From Meandrina meandrites (lineage: Eukaryota > Cnidaria > Anthozoa > Scleractinia > Meandrinidae), in NCBI GenBank assembly GCA_963693305.1, contig OY855912.1:1934001-1998000 (forward strand): DNA of 64,000 nucleotides, given 5' to 3'. The position numbers were made by a program, and so were the translations under genes. The notes beneath the pieces were generated by a model, which saw only the letters and a program-made list of their open reading frames with translations, ran no database searches and had not been told where the DNA came from. Below are positions 1 through 12,916 of the stretch, in pieces (within the stretch, counting starts at the first letter, position 1; every line of letters begins with the position of its first letter).

Positions 1-2654
1 TAACATAAAATACGAAAGTACGTTTGGGGACACCGATATCATCAAAAATAGTATATCTTCCTTTAAAACTAAAATAGAAGCTTTTGGGCTTGTATTCAGA
101 AGGGCTTAAATCGGATTTTTGCGTCGGAGAATTAGGGAGGCTAATTTCAGAAGGGGGTATCATTATCGCAATTTTACGGTATTTTGGTTAATTGCTTTGT
201 AGTAAAGGCTATTCTGATGGTCCGAAGAAAATTCAAGGGCAGTAAAGATCCGCAGTGTCAGATAGTCGCTGTAATTTCCACCATTTATCCTTGCTACTTT
301 TTGCTAAGAGGCCTAATCAGGCCCCGTCAGCTCCAAGCGGGGTAAATAAATCTTCAATCTTTCTACATCTTTCTCTCTATCGCAAACAATATATATAGCG
401 TCAGAACTTTGGGATTTTTGTCCAAGAGCGAAATTCATGCAGAGGCTATCTAACTTTAGGGCAGTTATTTTCGTTGTAGCAAAAAGCAAAACGGAGAATT
501 CAAAGGTGATTAATCCTGTGTCCGTTTTAAGTAGTTCATTTTGAGGGCTAGAGACCCGTTTAGAGTGATTTCACTACAGAAAAGTGTTGGGCAAAACTGC
601 AATCCAAATGTTATGGTTCGACTAGAAGTCTGTCGCTTAAAATAAGAAGATCTGATCAAAAATAAGTATCCGATGACTATTTAGCACATTATAAGGTTTC
701 GTGTTGAAGAACATTTGCAAAAGTAAATTGAAGGAACTTGACTGTGGGTTAAATTTTTCTCTGCCTCATCTCCGAGTTTAGCGATCGATAAATGCTGTAA
801 CATTTTTTTAGCTGTAGGCATTTGGTTCTGTCCATTATTTTTTTCGGTTGGACGAGCTTCCTGTCATTTTTCTTACGTATAATCCGATTACCCTAAACCG
901 CTGGATAGCTTTCAACAAGTCACTTTTCTCAATACCCCAAAGCATCACTCTTTAACATTCGAGCAATTGGAAATGCCTTTTCAGAAATACATAGAGCAGA
1001 TCAAAGTTTGAACTACAAAATTTTGTGATCACATTTTATAACTGAGGTAGCCGTAACACAGCATCGCTAGCTTAAGAAGAAATTTTACGGCTGTCCTTGA
1101 TTGATATAAATTCCTAACTTTAGCCATTAAAATATGTGCCACTTTTTTTTAGGTCAGCTATTTTGCTATGATTCTCTGTGTGCGTTTTTTTAATTATTAT
1201 TTTTGTCGTTTAGCCGTTCCAGGTTTTACAATTTTGTCTTTTTTAAGCTGATCAACTTTCAACACTTTTATTGCCTACTAGACTTGTCTTTTTTAATACT
1301 AAATGATAATAGTTATCCAAATCGCGATCATTACACAAAATTGCTGGTGTTAGTAAAATTAAATTTGGTTCATAGTGTAATCTTAGTTGAGTGACACGCG
1401 AGATTAAAGGACTTTTTTCCGACGTTGACGGAAAACTGGTTGCTGCCGACAAGATTTTGTTGTTTGTGTTAGTAATGGTTATTTGGCCTATTTCTGCAGT
1501 GTTTTCGTTGCTATTAATTTTCAGTATTATTGTCTGCTGTTGAGATCTGAGGAGGTGTTAATCTGTCAGCGACTTTTCTTTATTATTTTCGGCGGCACTT
1601 TTTCTCGTCAAATCTTTGCAAGATTTTTTTTGCGATTCTATTCTTCATGTAGCTTAAATTATTAGATGACAACAAAATATGAAATTTTATTTTCTGATGT
1701 GGCTCACTCATGTAACGAACAAAGATCATTTCTGACCATCCATTGTAGTGAATTTTCCAAATATATATAGGACCGTACAGCACACGGTCCCTAAATATAC
1801 TTAGCACGTAATAATGTATTGCCCATTTTGGGAAATAATTGGATTTAAAAATTCCTCTGACTGCTAAATTGGGCTCGACCACGGCTTTGACCAATTTAAC
1901 ATTCCTTGGAATTTATATCATCCAATTATTTCATTAATTATATATGCAAATATTATACATATTGGGCCCAAAATTTAGCTTAGCGCACTTCCTTTCCGTC
2001 TTGCCCAGTTTGACCGTCCGTACTCTTTCTTTGACGTTCTAGTGTTCACTGTTCTGCTCTGTTCTGTTCTGTTCTGTTCACCACACACACAACAAAAACA
2101 GACTGTGTTTTTTCTGTGGTGGCAACCATTTAGAGATTTTAGTTGATTTTCAAAAAGCGAGACTAAGCCTCTGATAAATCAAAAGGGAGTGTTCTCTGTG
2201 TATATTGGGTTATCAATTTATGAAACTGTTAAGATTTAGAACTGGAAACACCGACTTCTCCATGTAAAGCTCTGTTAGCATGCCAATTGTTTCTAAATTT
2301 CTAAAACTGGACAAAACTGTGGAGTACGAACACGAAACCTGAGAACCAGTTTGCGACTTGATCGGAGCGTGTTTGTGTCCGACTTAAAAAGGTAAACAGT
2401 CTGATGATTACGATAAAAGCGTTTAATCCGTTTTGGGGTTACTCCAATTTACTGCACCTCTGGAGGTAGAGAACGGCTGGGTCAATCCAATTTTGGAGAT
2501 CAGAGAAAGCCCCAAAATAACCGCATTACTCTGAATTTGAAGTAGAAATCCTGTTTGGAAACGCCCAAAATGACAAAAAATAATAACTGATCTGTGTCTA
2601 AAATCAGCCGTGTGAATCTCGGTCATTGTAACGCCGTGTCTCTTGTTTTCTCAG
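1..2654. other. Non-coding, probably UTP6 intron
   Basis: No open frame here resembles a known protein, and the short frames lack splice-consistent extensions. Because the UTP6-like exon at 2655 opens with a 3' splice site, most or all of this stretch is probably the last intron of that gene. I looked for the helical-repeat residues expected just before that exon and did not find them, so the preceding exon is probably outside the window. Apart from a pentanucleotide run near 2060 nothing structured is visible. Confidence 0.5.
2051..2080. repeat. (GTTCT)n short tandem repeat
   Basis: About six near-perfect GTTCT units, with one GCTCT variant in the second unit. It is a simple microsatellite. 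Confidence 0.9.
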
Positions 2655-2812
2655 ATCTGTGGCTGGACTATATTCGCCTTGAGCTTCAGCATCCCGGCGG
2701 AAAACCAGACGCTGCAGGAGAGCTGTATTGGCGGGCAACCAAGTCTCTCGACGGCGAATTTACAGAAGAATTCGTCGGTCTGCACTCGTTACTGCAGGCG
2801 GGGCGAGTGTAA
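2655..2812 (+). CDS. UTP6: UTP6-like protein, C-terminal exon only
   Basis: UTP6 is a component of the U3 snoRNP/small-subunit processome that acts in the nucleolus on early pre-18S rRNA. A polypyrimidine tract ending in TCAG (2651-2654) precedes the exon, which begins with the last two bases of a split codon. It encodes about 52 residues and ends at a TAA (2810-2812). The residues LWLDYI, ELQHPGGKP, YWRATKSL and the closing LLQAGRV match the spacing and chemistry of the UTP6 C-terminus as I know it (LW-DY, hydrophobic-HP-G-P, IYWRA-K-L, then a short tail), including the position of the natural C-terminus. No upstream exon is visible in the window. It could be a lone pseudogene fragment, but the intact acceptor and frame argue for a real terminal exon. 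Confidence 0.75.
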
Positions 2813-2964
2813 AAGCGGATAAACACCTTATCGGGTGGCACTCTGTAGATTGGAAATTCAGAAGGCTTTTTTTCCTTTCGAGTGATAGGAAAGCACAAAT
2901 TGCAGGGACTCGTACTCCATGCAGTAACCCCCTCAATTACCAAGAGTGAGGTGTCAAAACATGG

Positions 2965-3247
2965 TTAATAGAGGGAAATGGTTATGAAGCCTGGCAAAGT
3001 TCTTTGTTACAGGTTTTTGTTCGCTATTTTGGGGGTTGACCGTGCACAAAACCTGACAAAATACAATAGGTGGTTACGTGTGTTCATACAACTAACCAAT
3101 AGAAACATTGCGATTACGTAATTCGTGCATAGTGTATGAGCGCAAAACAAAAGATGTGCACGGTCATGGACCTTCCAACCTCAATCTTGGCCTCTTTGTT
3201 TGCTCCTTTCATGTTTGCCGGGCTTCCTAACCATTTCCCTCTATTAA
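2965..3247. mobile_element. TTAA-flanked inverted-repeat element (MITE)
   Basis: The ends are inverted repeats of about 35 bp with a few mismatches, reading TTAATAGAGGGAAATGGTTA at the left and the reverse complement at the right. TTAA at each edge (2965-2968 and 3244-3247) could be the target duplication of a piggyBac- or Kolobok-type transposon. A second inverted pair, GACCGTGCAC, lies inside. There is no coding capacity. It sits about 150 bp downstream of the UTP6 stop, so it may fall within that gene's 3' UTR. Confidence 0.65.
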
Positions 3248-5213
3248 CTATGGTCAAAATCATCAACTAGGATTTATAGTATTGGGCAGGAAATTCTCGG
3301 AAGTAATATTTAATTAAATGTGTGCCAATACGAATGGAGAATAATAGGATTTATGAAATTCTCGAGCCTCATACACAGACAGTTGACAAATTTGAACTGG
3401 ATATTTTCCAGCATAAGGATATTTTTGCGTACAAGATAGCTCAGACATCTTATGACAATTAGCCTAACATAACTTGTCTATCGTAATCCGTCTTATTCTT
3501 AGCTATTCTTGTTGCTTTTCGTTTAATATTCCCTTTCCGGTGTTTTCTACTTAAGTTATCTGTTATTTAAAGTGTCTCTAGAATATGCAGTGGCAGGTCA
3601 ACAATCTTATAATTATTATATGAACTTTCTCACCACGCTATTTGTGAAAGCCGTTTGTATATGAACGTAATAATCAGAATATATATGGTAACATAGGTCG
3701 AGAATCTTTCTGTTAATCAGTGTATGGGCAATGCAAATGATCATGAAATAAAGTCTCTTTTTCATCATACCAAATCTTATCTTGAACAACGTTTGTAGAG
3801 AGATCAGTGATAGTTAATTGTTGTTTATTTCAAATGGTTTAATGTTCCACAGAGCCTGTTAACTGTTAATTAAATCCGCCTGAGAATTTCAAACCTCCCT
3901 TCGCCTCAAACATAAAGCATCAACGTTAGTATTGGGTTTAGAAGATTGAAGGCACGAAGTTTGGGGAAATAACATAACTTGCATACTTCCTGAACCTCCA
4001 CAGTGGGGCTTTTCAGGAACAATAACAAACAAAATATAACAGCAATTGAAGAAAAAAATAAAAATAAATAAACTTAACAAAAACTAACATAAACGCACAG
4101 ACGAAGCCATGCTAGAAATGTTGCATGCTGCAATCCTGTAGTTCGAAAAACGGGCCATGAAAATCTCCATAATGTACGGCAGGTTTTGTCTCTGAGAATA
4201 TCAAGATCCCATGTGGTCCGTCCTACAAACCTTTTATTCTCTTATTTCGCTTCGGCAATATTATGCTCCAAAGAAAGGTCGACTGCAGTTATCAGATACC
4301 GAGATCCACCCCGGTCCCCTCTTCTTCACCGCCCCCCTCGGCCCCATCATCTCTTTTCCACCGCGGAAAAATCATTGCACATCACAGATTCACCGATTTT
4401 GTCTGGGAATGACATGCAGACGTAACTTATGATACATATAAAAAACCTTTTTGCTGCAGAATTGCGCTATAACGGCAAAATAGCAGTCACATACTATATG
4501 CTAGCTAATATGTGGTGTTCCTTCCTACAGTCGGAATGGAATTATGTTCCAAATCATGCCGGGATAATGTTGCTTAGGAAAACTGCAAGATCGGCAACTG
4601 AGCTCTGGAAGAACAGAGTTTCTTTCTCTCACAGGAAACAAGCCTCCAATTGTTTTAGTGATATTTCAAACTTCAGACACGTCTTCTCACGTTCTTAAAA
4701 ATTTCGTCTGACGATCCCTGGATTGTGCCAAAAGGAGGCAAACGTAGGCCAAACTTTACAGTATTCCAGACAAAATACTCTGAAAACGCATCTGTGAATG
4801 CTAACTATGCGGAAACCATTAGTCTTGTCTGAATTCCGGTGCTTACGCTAACGTCACGAAAATGTTCGACTACGCGCGTTCAAAGTCTTTCTGGGTTCTT
4901 CGGCCGTTGGCGAGAGTTTCTCCCAGTTTTATCGTATATCTTGAGTGTTACGTAATGCGATTTCGCTCGATTTCCAGCGGTTAGGAGTCTGGTTGTTGCG
5001 CCAGAACGCGGGCGCACAAAACGATCAAAGACTGATCAACATTTAATTTCCCCTTACTGTATCAAGCAGACGTAATGAGATTAAAGAAAACCATCAACTA
5101 GCAAATGTTGTATTGGTGAACTGAACTTGGACTGGTTCCTTTTTGGGCCTTTACCTGGTTGTATTATTTGATCTCGGCCAGCCGATGAACGGCGTCCTTT
5201 GGACCGTTGCCGA
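3248..5213. other. Intergenic, nothing recognised
   Basis: Short overlapping frames at 4186-4432 and 4429-4698 have no recognisable domain and no splice support. No clear repeat was seen. Confidence 0.5.
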
Positions 5214-5480
5214 CTAAAGCCTCCACCAAACGAGGATAAGAGTTGACAAGAGTTCAAGCTCTCGCTCTCGTTTGGCCTGAGACTCGCATGTGCTCTTATC
5301 GACTCTCATGCGCTGCCATCGATTTTGAACTTGCACAAATTTTTCATGAAAGTCGATGAGGGTTTTCTCTCGTTTCTAGTCACTCTTGAAGGACTCTAGA
5401 CGACTCTCGTTCCCATTTGGCCGGAGTTGATAATAGTCGATGAGAAAGTCAACTCTCATCCTCGTTTGTCCTGGGCTAAA
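5214..5480. mobile_element. Degenerate foldback element
   Basis: The outer arms are inverted relatives: CAAACGAGGATAAGAGTTGA near 5226 pairs with the complement of the segment around 5448-5467. The interior is built from repeated blocks such as TCTCGTTTGG, GACTCTC and AGTCGATGAG. No clear target duplication remains, so boundaries are approximate. Confidence 0.5.
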
Positions 5481-7410
5481 CTCCACCTCTCGGCTTCAAT
5501 ACGCAAGACATGAGGTCTACAAGGGTCCTTTTACACATCTCATTCTATTTCATGCTTCCACTTTGGATTTCTTTTGCGTGAAAACAAAACAGAGTTTAAT
5601 GTTAAAATCTGTTTGTTTTTGCCAAAAACACACAAGACGAAAGGACACAAAACGCGCCCCAGTTGCGACTTTGCATCTGTTGAAACATTTGAACACACGC
5701 GAAGAATATTTAACGGACATCATTAAAACATTTCATCAATGTGTGTAATCTGAACACGGTGATGATTTTCTGCACTCAAATTCTCCCAAGTTCTCATTAG
5801 GGGGTCGAGTGTTATAACTGAATGAGCAAGTTTAGGTTTTCTTATGTATTGATCTATTTGCTTGTTTTGTTTTTCAATGGAGTGCAATCACGGTTTGAAA
5901 TGTTTCTTCTTTATACTCGCATAAAGAATAGCTTTACTTCTATAAAATTGATTACTGACCAGACTATGAACCACAGCGAAGTACTTAGAAGTTTCCATCA
6001 AGTTTTCTCTTATTGTGAATTAACTAAGTTTCGCACCTTTCACCTCCTCCCGATCCCGGAGGTTTTTGGCGGGAAACCATTCAGCAGGTTGCCTGCAATT
6101 CAACTTCCTCCAGGCGAGTTTGCGTACGTAAGTTTGGCGGGAAGCCAAGCGAACTCAATTCACGCTTGTATAATGACAAGTGTTGTCTTTCCATTTTTTG
6201 AGAGAAACGAATTAATCCTGTTAATCTGTAGGTATAGCTAATGTTTTCATCGTAAAACGATGCTATCTTTACTTCTCAACACAAGAATAATTTTCAAATT
6301 GGATAGATTGGGGTATAAGTAGGGATAGATGCCATTGATCTTTTAATGATATCAGACCAAAAACATTTCTTTGTTTACCTATAGCATTCCTTGGTATGTT
6401 TTTGTCACTGTTTGGAAATAAACGAGTGAAATGTAAAACAGCATAATAGTCAGTCAAATTCTATCCAAACTCAAAATCTTTCTTCGCATCTACTTCGTGA
6501 ATACAGCGATAAGAAAGCTTTTCCCATCGTCTTGAATGTTAAGTGGCTATAAGTATTACCATCTTTTTTGACGTGGTAAGCATATCCTGTTCTTAATTCT
6601 TCGCGTGGGTAAGTCATTTTTGTGTTGTCTTGGTGCAAAATGACGGCTTATTCTTGTCTGCCGAAAGAGAGACAATGCAAGCTTTCATTATACGTCTCAT
6701 TAAGGTTAAGACATAAACTAATACTGTTACAACTCTGCGAGAAATCCGCAACAAATGGACTTAATATGGAAGTGCAAATTTGTTTTCGGAATTGTTTAAA
6801 CCGACTGTCTAGCATTCTCAGTTTTCTCTTTAAAGAGTGTCATTGAAGTTGTATCATTTAGAGATTAAATCGCAGCCGGGTAATAGACAATACAGTGCCA
6901 AAATGCACTTTGCTACTGATCAGGGAAGGCATTTAGGTGGCATGGGGTTCAAAATAATCGCATTTCTGTTTGGTTTATTCGACGTCTGCAAATGAAAAGG
7001 GATATTTACAGAGCACACAGATGGAACACAACTATGCAAGGGTTTAGCCTTCTGTCTGAAATATACCGCAGTTTACGGCGTTTTCTACGCTAATCTCCTC
7101 GAAACAAATTTTTGGAACGCAAAATTGGGAAGCCTTTAAATTATACTATATGCTTAATACTGATTACTCTGGTCTCGCACCATCAAAGGCAAAATATTTT
7201 TGCTACCACTACACGACATTTCCTCTCTGCCAATAATTGTATTTAACCCGAGGTCAATATATCTCGGTTTTGGCCCGAAGAACATGTGTAATGGGAGATA
7301 GTTTAATTTGGATCTTATTTGACGTCTTGCGTCGCGCCAAATGTTATTAGTGTCCAGTGTCCTGGCGAAGCGTCCACAAGGTGCTAGTAGTAAACAGAAC
7401 ATTACTCGGC
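5481..7410. other. Upstream region of the first noggin-like gene
   Basis: No supported gene. Frames at 5440-5748 and 5822-6241 have low-complexity or unrecognised translations. By position this includes the proximal regulatory DNA of the noggin-like gene that starts at 7467. Confidence 0.45.
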
Positions 7411-7418
7411 TATAAAAG
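7411..7418 (+). promoter_or_regulatory. TATA box of the noggin-like gene
   Basis: TATAAAAG, a near-perfect metazoan TATA box, lies 49 bp before the noggin-like ATG. Transcription would be expected to begin near 7440, around AATCATCAGACAG, giving a very short 5' UTR. A TATA promoter fits a tightly regulated developmental gene. Confidence 0.7.
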
Positions 7419-7466
7419 CAAAGCAGGCTTAAATCATCAGACAGAAGCTTCAGCCGAACAAAAAGC

Positions 7467-10400
7467 ATGAAGTCGTTATCCTCGTTGCTGGTCGTTATAA
7501 CAGCTTTACTGCTTGATACAGCGAACATTTTGCAATGTACTCAAGCTCAGAAGCTTAAAGATGGTCCTGGTCGGCCTATGGTTCACCCGCACGAGAGATC
7601 CCAGCCAAAAGATATTCTAATAGGCAGTGGTCTGCCAATAAACCCAATTGAGAGCACCCAACCAAAAACTATTGACGACTGCGAAGACGAGTTTCAGAAA
7701 CCGACCGGGCGTGATCTGAATGAGAGGAAGCTTCGTAGACGACTTGGAGGCAAGATCGATGAGCGCTTTCTGTCAGTGACCAAGCCCGCCCTGATGTCGG
7801 ATGAACCGGTCGTGGAACGTGTTTCGTTGCGTGGCGTCACGACCGAAGAAAAAGACTTTCTCAGGCGGGTTATCAGGAACGAGACTGTGCCAAGAATGGG
7901 TAAGACGTCCGTGTTTTTGGAGCGGTTTCTGATGAAATGGCTTATTCACAAATCAGACTGCCCTCTGCAAAGGACTTGGAAGCACTTGGGGTTCTGCTAT
8001 TGGCCAAGATGGCTTTCGGTAAGTTACACTCGGAAAGGCGCGAATATTACATATGTAATGAATGTTTTGCTTCAATGCATCGCCAACTGGGTGTTCGTAC
8101 TCAAGCAGACCAGCTCAATTTTGTGCTTTAGTTTTTAGAATATTTTTTTTATTTTCTCTTAAGCCGCTCGATATGACCATGATGTTCAGAAAGTTGTGGA
8201 TTAGTGGAATGTTACAATTATGCAAAAGGATTTTTATTTTCGGCTAAGGAGGTTGGCCGTTATTTTTGAACTGCTGTCATCAGTCAGTGTATAAAACATC
8301 TTCGTGTGCGAGTTTGAAGACAAACACCAGGGAGCTCTCATTTTATTTGTTAAAAATAGACAAAGTAGCGATAATCAAAATCTGTTACGTGCCGAGGAAA
8401 AGCCAGCTTACTTTGCGTGCCTGGCGACTGCGGATTTGCGTGTAATGATTAGGATTTGTAGGCTCACACGACTCAACATTTCATGAACATCTGCTGGGAA
8501 GTGTAGTAAACGCCGCATGAAGTTAAGTGATTTAAATATATTCCAGACGAACCCAAAACGATTCAAGATTCAAGACAGAAATTCTCTGAAATCAGTGGAT
8601 CAAATTATAAATCAACTGAACGCAACAAAGATTCCATATGCTATTGATTCCATATTTCACTACACACAAAAATGAAATAAAAAAAGTCAAAGTATTCGAA
8701 AGGAGAAAAAACTTTCGGAGATTGTCGCACGCAGTGTTATTTTCTTGTGGATAGTATAAGCAAGTGTTTAGAAACTTTAATAGTCATTTGAAACGAACTA
8801 GGATAGGAAAATCACTCTGAACAATCGTTCTTCAGTGGTTGCCCTCTTGTCTACGAAAAGAACAATCAAGCGTTTAGAGGGTCTGTACGTTTTCACTTGA
8901 CTCTTTAACCCAGCTTTGAAATGACACAAGCCAAACAATGCCTGTTGTCTCTGTTTCATGGCGTTCCGTAATCTAAGATGGTGGCTTGTCGCCACTGTAG
9001 GTTAGCTTAGGTTTGAAGAAACAACGGAAACATTCTTTCTTTGGCTCATATGTCGTTTTTAGCTGGCTTTAAAGTCAGGTCAAGTGAAAGCAGACCCAAG
9101 ATGCAAAGGAGAACCTAAGAAAAGGAACTAAAAAAAACACGTTACTTTTCATTCTGTCTAGCTCATTAGAAAAATGCACCCAACACAAACTGAAGAGTAG
9201 GGCTAGAGAAACAAGAAGAAACACTAAACAAAGTGACTAAATGATTGCGGTGTTAGCAGTGTGAAAATGCTTATTCACACCTATCAACTTTTAGCCTTGG
9301 CAGCGACACTGCCATATTTTACTAGTTTTACCGGCGCGCCGGCACGGTGTAGTTCAGGCAGATCAGATGACTGAAGGAAAAAGTTCCACCGAAAAACACT
9401 TGCGTAAAAAGGTTGCGTTTTAACCGCAAAACAGCGATTTACGCAGTTACTTCACGTCGAAGGCCAAATTAAAGTGAAGGGGTGCTTAACCGCAGCACGT
9501 TTTCTGAAACTTAAACTAACCACACATTGCGGTTCTTCAAATGTTGGGTTCGTTTGGGTTCTGTCTTCATCTCAGTTTGCTTGGCCTGCTTTATCTCTGT
9601 ACAGTGTAGTTTCACAAGTTAACCCAAACAAACCGAAGATATATGTCCAACAAAACGATCCGCGCATCTCTTGCATGATTTCTCCCGGCGTGGTTTTTTT
9701 CAGTAAGTCTTCTCGCTAGTTAGCAGCCATCAACCACTTACCTATCTATGTCAGACAGTTTCAAATGACCACTGCTTAGACATCCATACGAGACATTGAT
9801 AGAAGGTGCTAGACCAATATTATTTTTTTTGCCCGCTAAGAGTATTTAACAATTAATCCTATGTTCAGTGTAATAAAATGACGTCATCACAGCAAGGAGA
9901 AGACTTTGGCAACGAAAGTTTAATATTTTTTAAACGCATTTGGCATGTGTTTAAGATTTTTGACCCCTTTGTCTGCACAAGTCTGAGAAAAAAGTTACCG
10001 TTAGTTTGGGCATTCGAAAAGCTGTAGAAAAAAACCGATGGAGGACTAAGTTACTGTGGATGTTACAATATCCCTCCCAGTACCCTCCCAGAGCCAATCT
10101 CGTCCCCAGAGCTCGCGTTACTCTTGTCCAGAGGAATGGGGGTCTAGGGGAACGTGGACTCTGGTAACGAGATTGTCTTCTAGCCTCATTTACCTTACCT
10201 TGTGTCTTAAACTCCTTTTTCCTTTTTAAAATAACCCCAAAATCAGGGCATATTTAAGGTCTTTATACTAAGTAGGCGTGTGTTTTTGCTGACGAAATAT
10301 TTAATTTAATTAACCCACTCCATTTTTTTTTGCCGTGAAATTCAATTAGCAGTAAAAGCTTGTCAGGATAATTAATTTGATTTAAAACTGAAATTAAAAA

Positions 10401-10822
10401 AAATATATATAAGACTCATTAAAAGACATAAGAAGGTTTTTTAACGTGGATAAAGCACTTAGCTAGCAGTGCATCTTATAAAATACATCAACTATTTTCC
10501 GTTATGCTACAAAAAAATATTGGATTAAAAAGCCCATTGGTATCGTTTGCAGATGGGAAGCTGTGTAAACAAGCAGTGTTCCTGGCCTCACGGAATGTCC
10601 TGCGTTCCCTCTGATCCAGTCCCCGTGTACTTACTTCGATGGAACTGCCGCAAGAACCGAGACGGACGGAAAGGGAAGAGATCTGGGGCCCAAGCTTCAA
10701 GCGTATCTTGCCGTTGGTTGAAGTTTCGTTATCCTGTAATCAGTAACTGTGAATGCAAGTGCAAGGAAAAGCTTAAAAATGTTGCTGAAAAACTGTTGCC
10801 AGTTCGGCCTCTTGGAAAATAA
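7467..10822 (+). CDS. Noggin-like secreted BMP antagonist (two exons)
   Basis: Exon 1 is 7467-8018, ending before the strong donor GTAAGT. Exon 2 is 10553-10822, after TCGTTTGCAG. The phase-0 junction gives 273 residues (human noggin has 232). Residues 1-27 form a signal peptide with a hydrophobic core (LLVVITALLL). The N-terminal region has PINPIE and DLNERKLRRRLGGKIDERFL, corresponding to the BMP-receptor-site-blocking 'clip' and following helix of noggins. The C-terminal cystine-knot domain starts at CPLQRTW (about residue 165), continues through YWPRW and MGSC, and ends NCECKC. All nine noggin knot cysteines are present, plus one extra (F-C-Y) and one in the N-terminal part (DDCED). An NET sequon lies near residue 138. 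Secreted noggins bind BMP dimers and block receptor binding. Intron 1 (2534 bp) carries a small foldback at 10095. Confidence 0.92.
10095..10175. mobile_element. 81-bp foldback MITE in noggin-like intron
   Basis: CAATCTCGTCCCCAGAG at the left is mirrored by CTCTGGTAACGAGATTG at the right, with two mismatches. The TCTCGTCCCCAGAG motif is shared with the 89-bp MITE at 12569, so they are probably related. No target duplication is discernible. Confidence 0.55.
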
Positions 10823-12559
10823 TATGACAAAGGCACAACAAGACGTTACAGAACAGTTGATTACTTTTTCACCGAAACGCAACCAATCCACTGAGCTGTA
10901 ACTATTCAAGTAAGATATAAATAGAGCCTGTGTTATAATGCGGAAAACCTGCATAAGGGTTAAACAGGAAAGGGCATACTTCCATTATCTGATACTATAC
11001 TAGGCTATGGCTTTTCAAAATTGACGGTAGTTGCTGATGTTGAAACGTTTTTGAACAACCGAGGCCATTGGAAATCCAATCGATGTGATTAGTTGTTATC
11101 GGTTGCTATCGGCCAATCGATGACCAATCGCAAATCTCAAGCTTGCGTAAAATCTTGCTTGTAAGTTTCGTCTTTCCTACCGCCGGCCCTATCTCACCCC
11201 TCCGATCCTCTTCATCCTTCCCAGACATAAATAGAACTGACCATAACTGGACATAACAGACATTCGTTATACAACTATATTTTTAAATATTGTTTCACTG
11301 TGCTAAGGAATCAGAGTTACCGCGTTAAAGTGAAAACGTAACTTCGCCATAAATGCTACTAGAAAATGCTGTGAGAGTCAGCTCGAAAACACGATTCCTG
11401 CTTCAAAACACGTGCATTCAAAAACGTCTCTGTTTCATCTCAGCTTTAGCCCCTCACCTGAGCCCCTTAGCTCACATAAAACTTCTTAGGGTGCTTTAAG
11501 CAGGATTTTATGATATTTGTACATTGCATAGTGGGTGCTAAGCACGTTTGCTAGGGGGTTATATAAATAAACCAGAATCGGCTTTGAGCCAAAACCATTT
11601 AACTTTAAGTTGTCATGATGGTTTGTCGTTGATCATTTCAATTACAACATTTTTGCTTTTTTCTACAGATCGCGTTTCCCTATTAGATCGCTAATACGAT
11701 GGGATAAATTTAAATGTATTTTCTCTACGGAGTAAAAGTGATGCAATCAGTCCGCAATTTTATAAATTGACCTCGTATACCTTTTTGTGGTAACTCAGTG
11801 CAGTTGCTTATCTGGAGGAGAGATCAGGCGAAAGGCTGGAAAATTACCCCCGCCCCATTCCCCCACAGTTATAACGTAAAAAAGGCCCATTTATTCAGAA
11901 TCAATTTCTTTTTTTTTTTAAATTAAAAAAAGAGAAAAAAAAGGCCCATTTTTATCCATCGCCTCCCATCCTCCACTTTTAAATACACATCTAGCCGGAT
12001 CCACTACTGCCGTGCATCCACTACTGCCCTGCATGCAGTGACGCGCATAGCTTTCTTTTAGGCGTTCTTTTCAAGCTTATTTTTTATTAAATCTGGACTG
12101 TGAGCAGTTAGTTTTTGTTGCTGAAATCCTACGCTCAACCGGTTGAGGTAAAATTATGCAAGTGAGTGAAAAAAAAAAAAGAAAAAAAAAAACACGAGGA
12201 GGGAAAGGGAACGGGGCGCCCGCGTTTATCGCTCGGCCGTTGGCGCGGCTCGCGCCGTAAGCTTGGAAAAGAACTGCGTGCTCGCAATCTATATTAATCT
12301 GCATGTACATAGCCTCTATTTGTGAATTGTATATATTTTGTGTGCTCTTAGAATCTAACCCATTATTATTGACGCTCTTGCTAAAGGTGGCTGCCCTGTC
12401 TTTCCAGACTGTTTAAATATAGATATCTCTGGCAACTAACAGTGTGGGTTTAAATAACGCGTTGTTATTGTTATTGTTGTTGTCGTTAATTAATCATGGT
12501 AACATGACTGAGTGGAGTCCTGATTCGGTGCAACTGTATATGAAGTAGTATTCAGTCAC
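10823..12559. other. 3' flank of the first noggin-like gene
   Basis: Non-coding. An AATAAA at 11566-11571 is the first clear polyadenylation hexamer, but at 740 bp past the stop it is only a candidate. A poly-A/T-rich patch at 11908-11942 and A-runs around 12170-12192 are simple sequence. Confidence 0.4.
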
Positions 12560-12568
12560 AATAAACCG

Positions 12569-12657
12569 CATTCTCGTCCCCAGAGGCCGCGATCCTTCTG
12601 ATCCTTCTCGATCCCCGGCGCTGACGAGAAGGATCGCGGCCTCTGGGGACGAGAATG
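12569..12657. mobile_element. 89-bp MITE with perfect 31-bp ends and 9-bp TSD
   Basis: Perfect 31-bp terminal inverted repeats (12569-12599 and 12627-12657, beginning CATTCTCGTCCCCAGAGGCC) enclose only 27 bp. The 9-bp direct repeat AATAAACCG directly abuts both ends (12560-12568 and 12658-12666). A 9-bp duplication points to a Mutator-like transposase as the mobiliser. Perfect arms and perfect duplication indicate a recent insertion. Confidence 0.9.
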
Positions 12658-12916
12658 AATAAACCGACCAAATAAAGAGCGCGCGCATGCGCAACACGCG
12701 AACTTTTTTATTGGACACCTTGTAACTGGACACTTAAGTTCACGCACTCCACTTTGGTGAAAAAATAACACGTGCCAAGTACCAATCAGATTCGAGAATT
12801 TAATTATAGGTACTGTATCATTAATGTCAGATTTAGTTGCCCGTTTACTGGTTTTAGAGTAAAAGCAAATAAATTAGTTTTAGAGCTTTTTTTCATTTTT
12901 TTTTTATTGCTCAACA

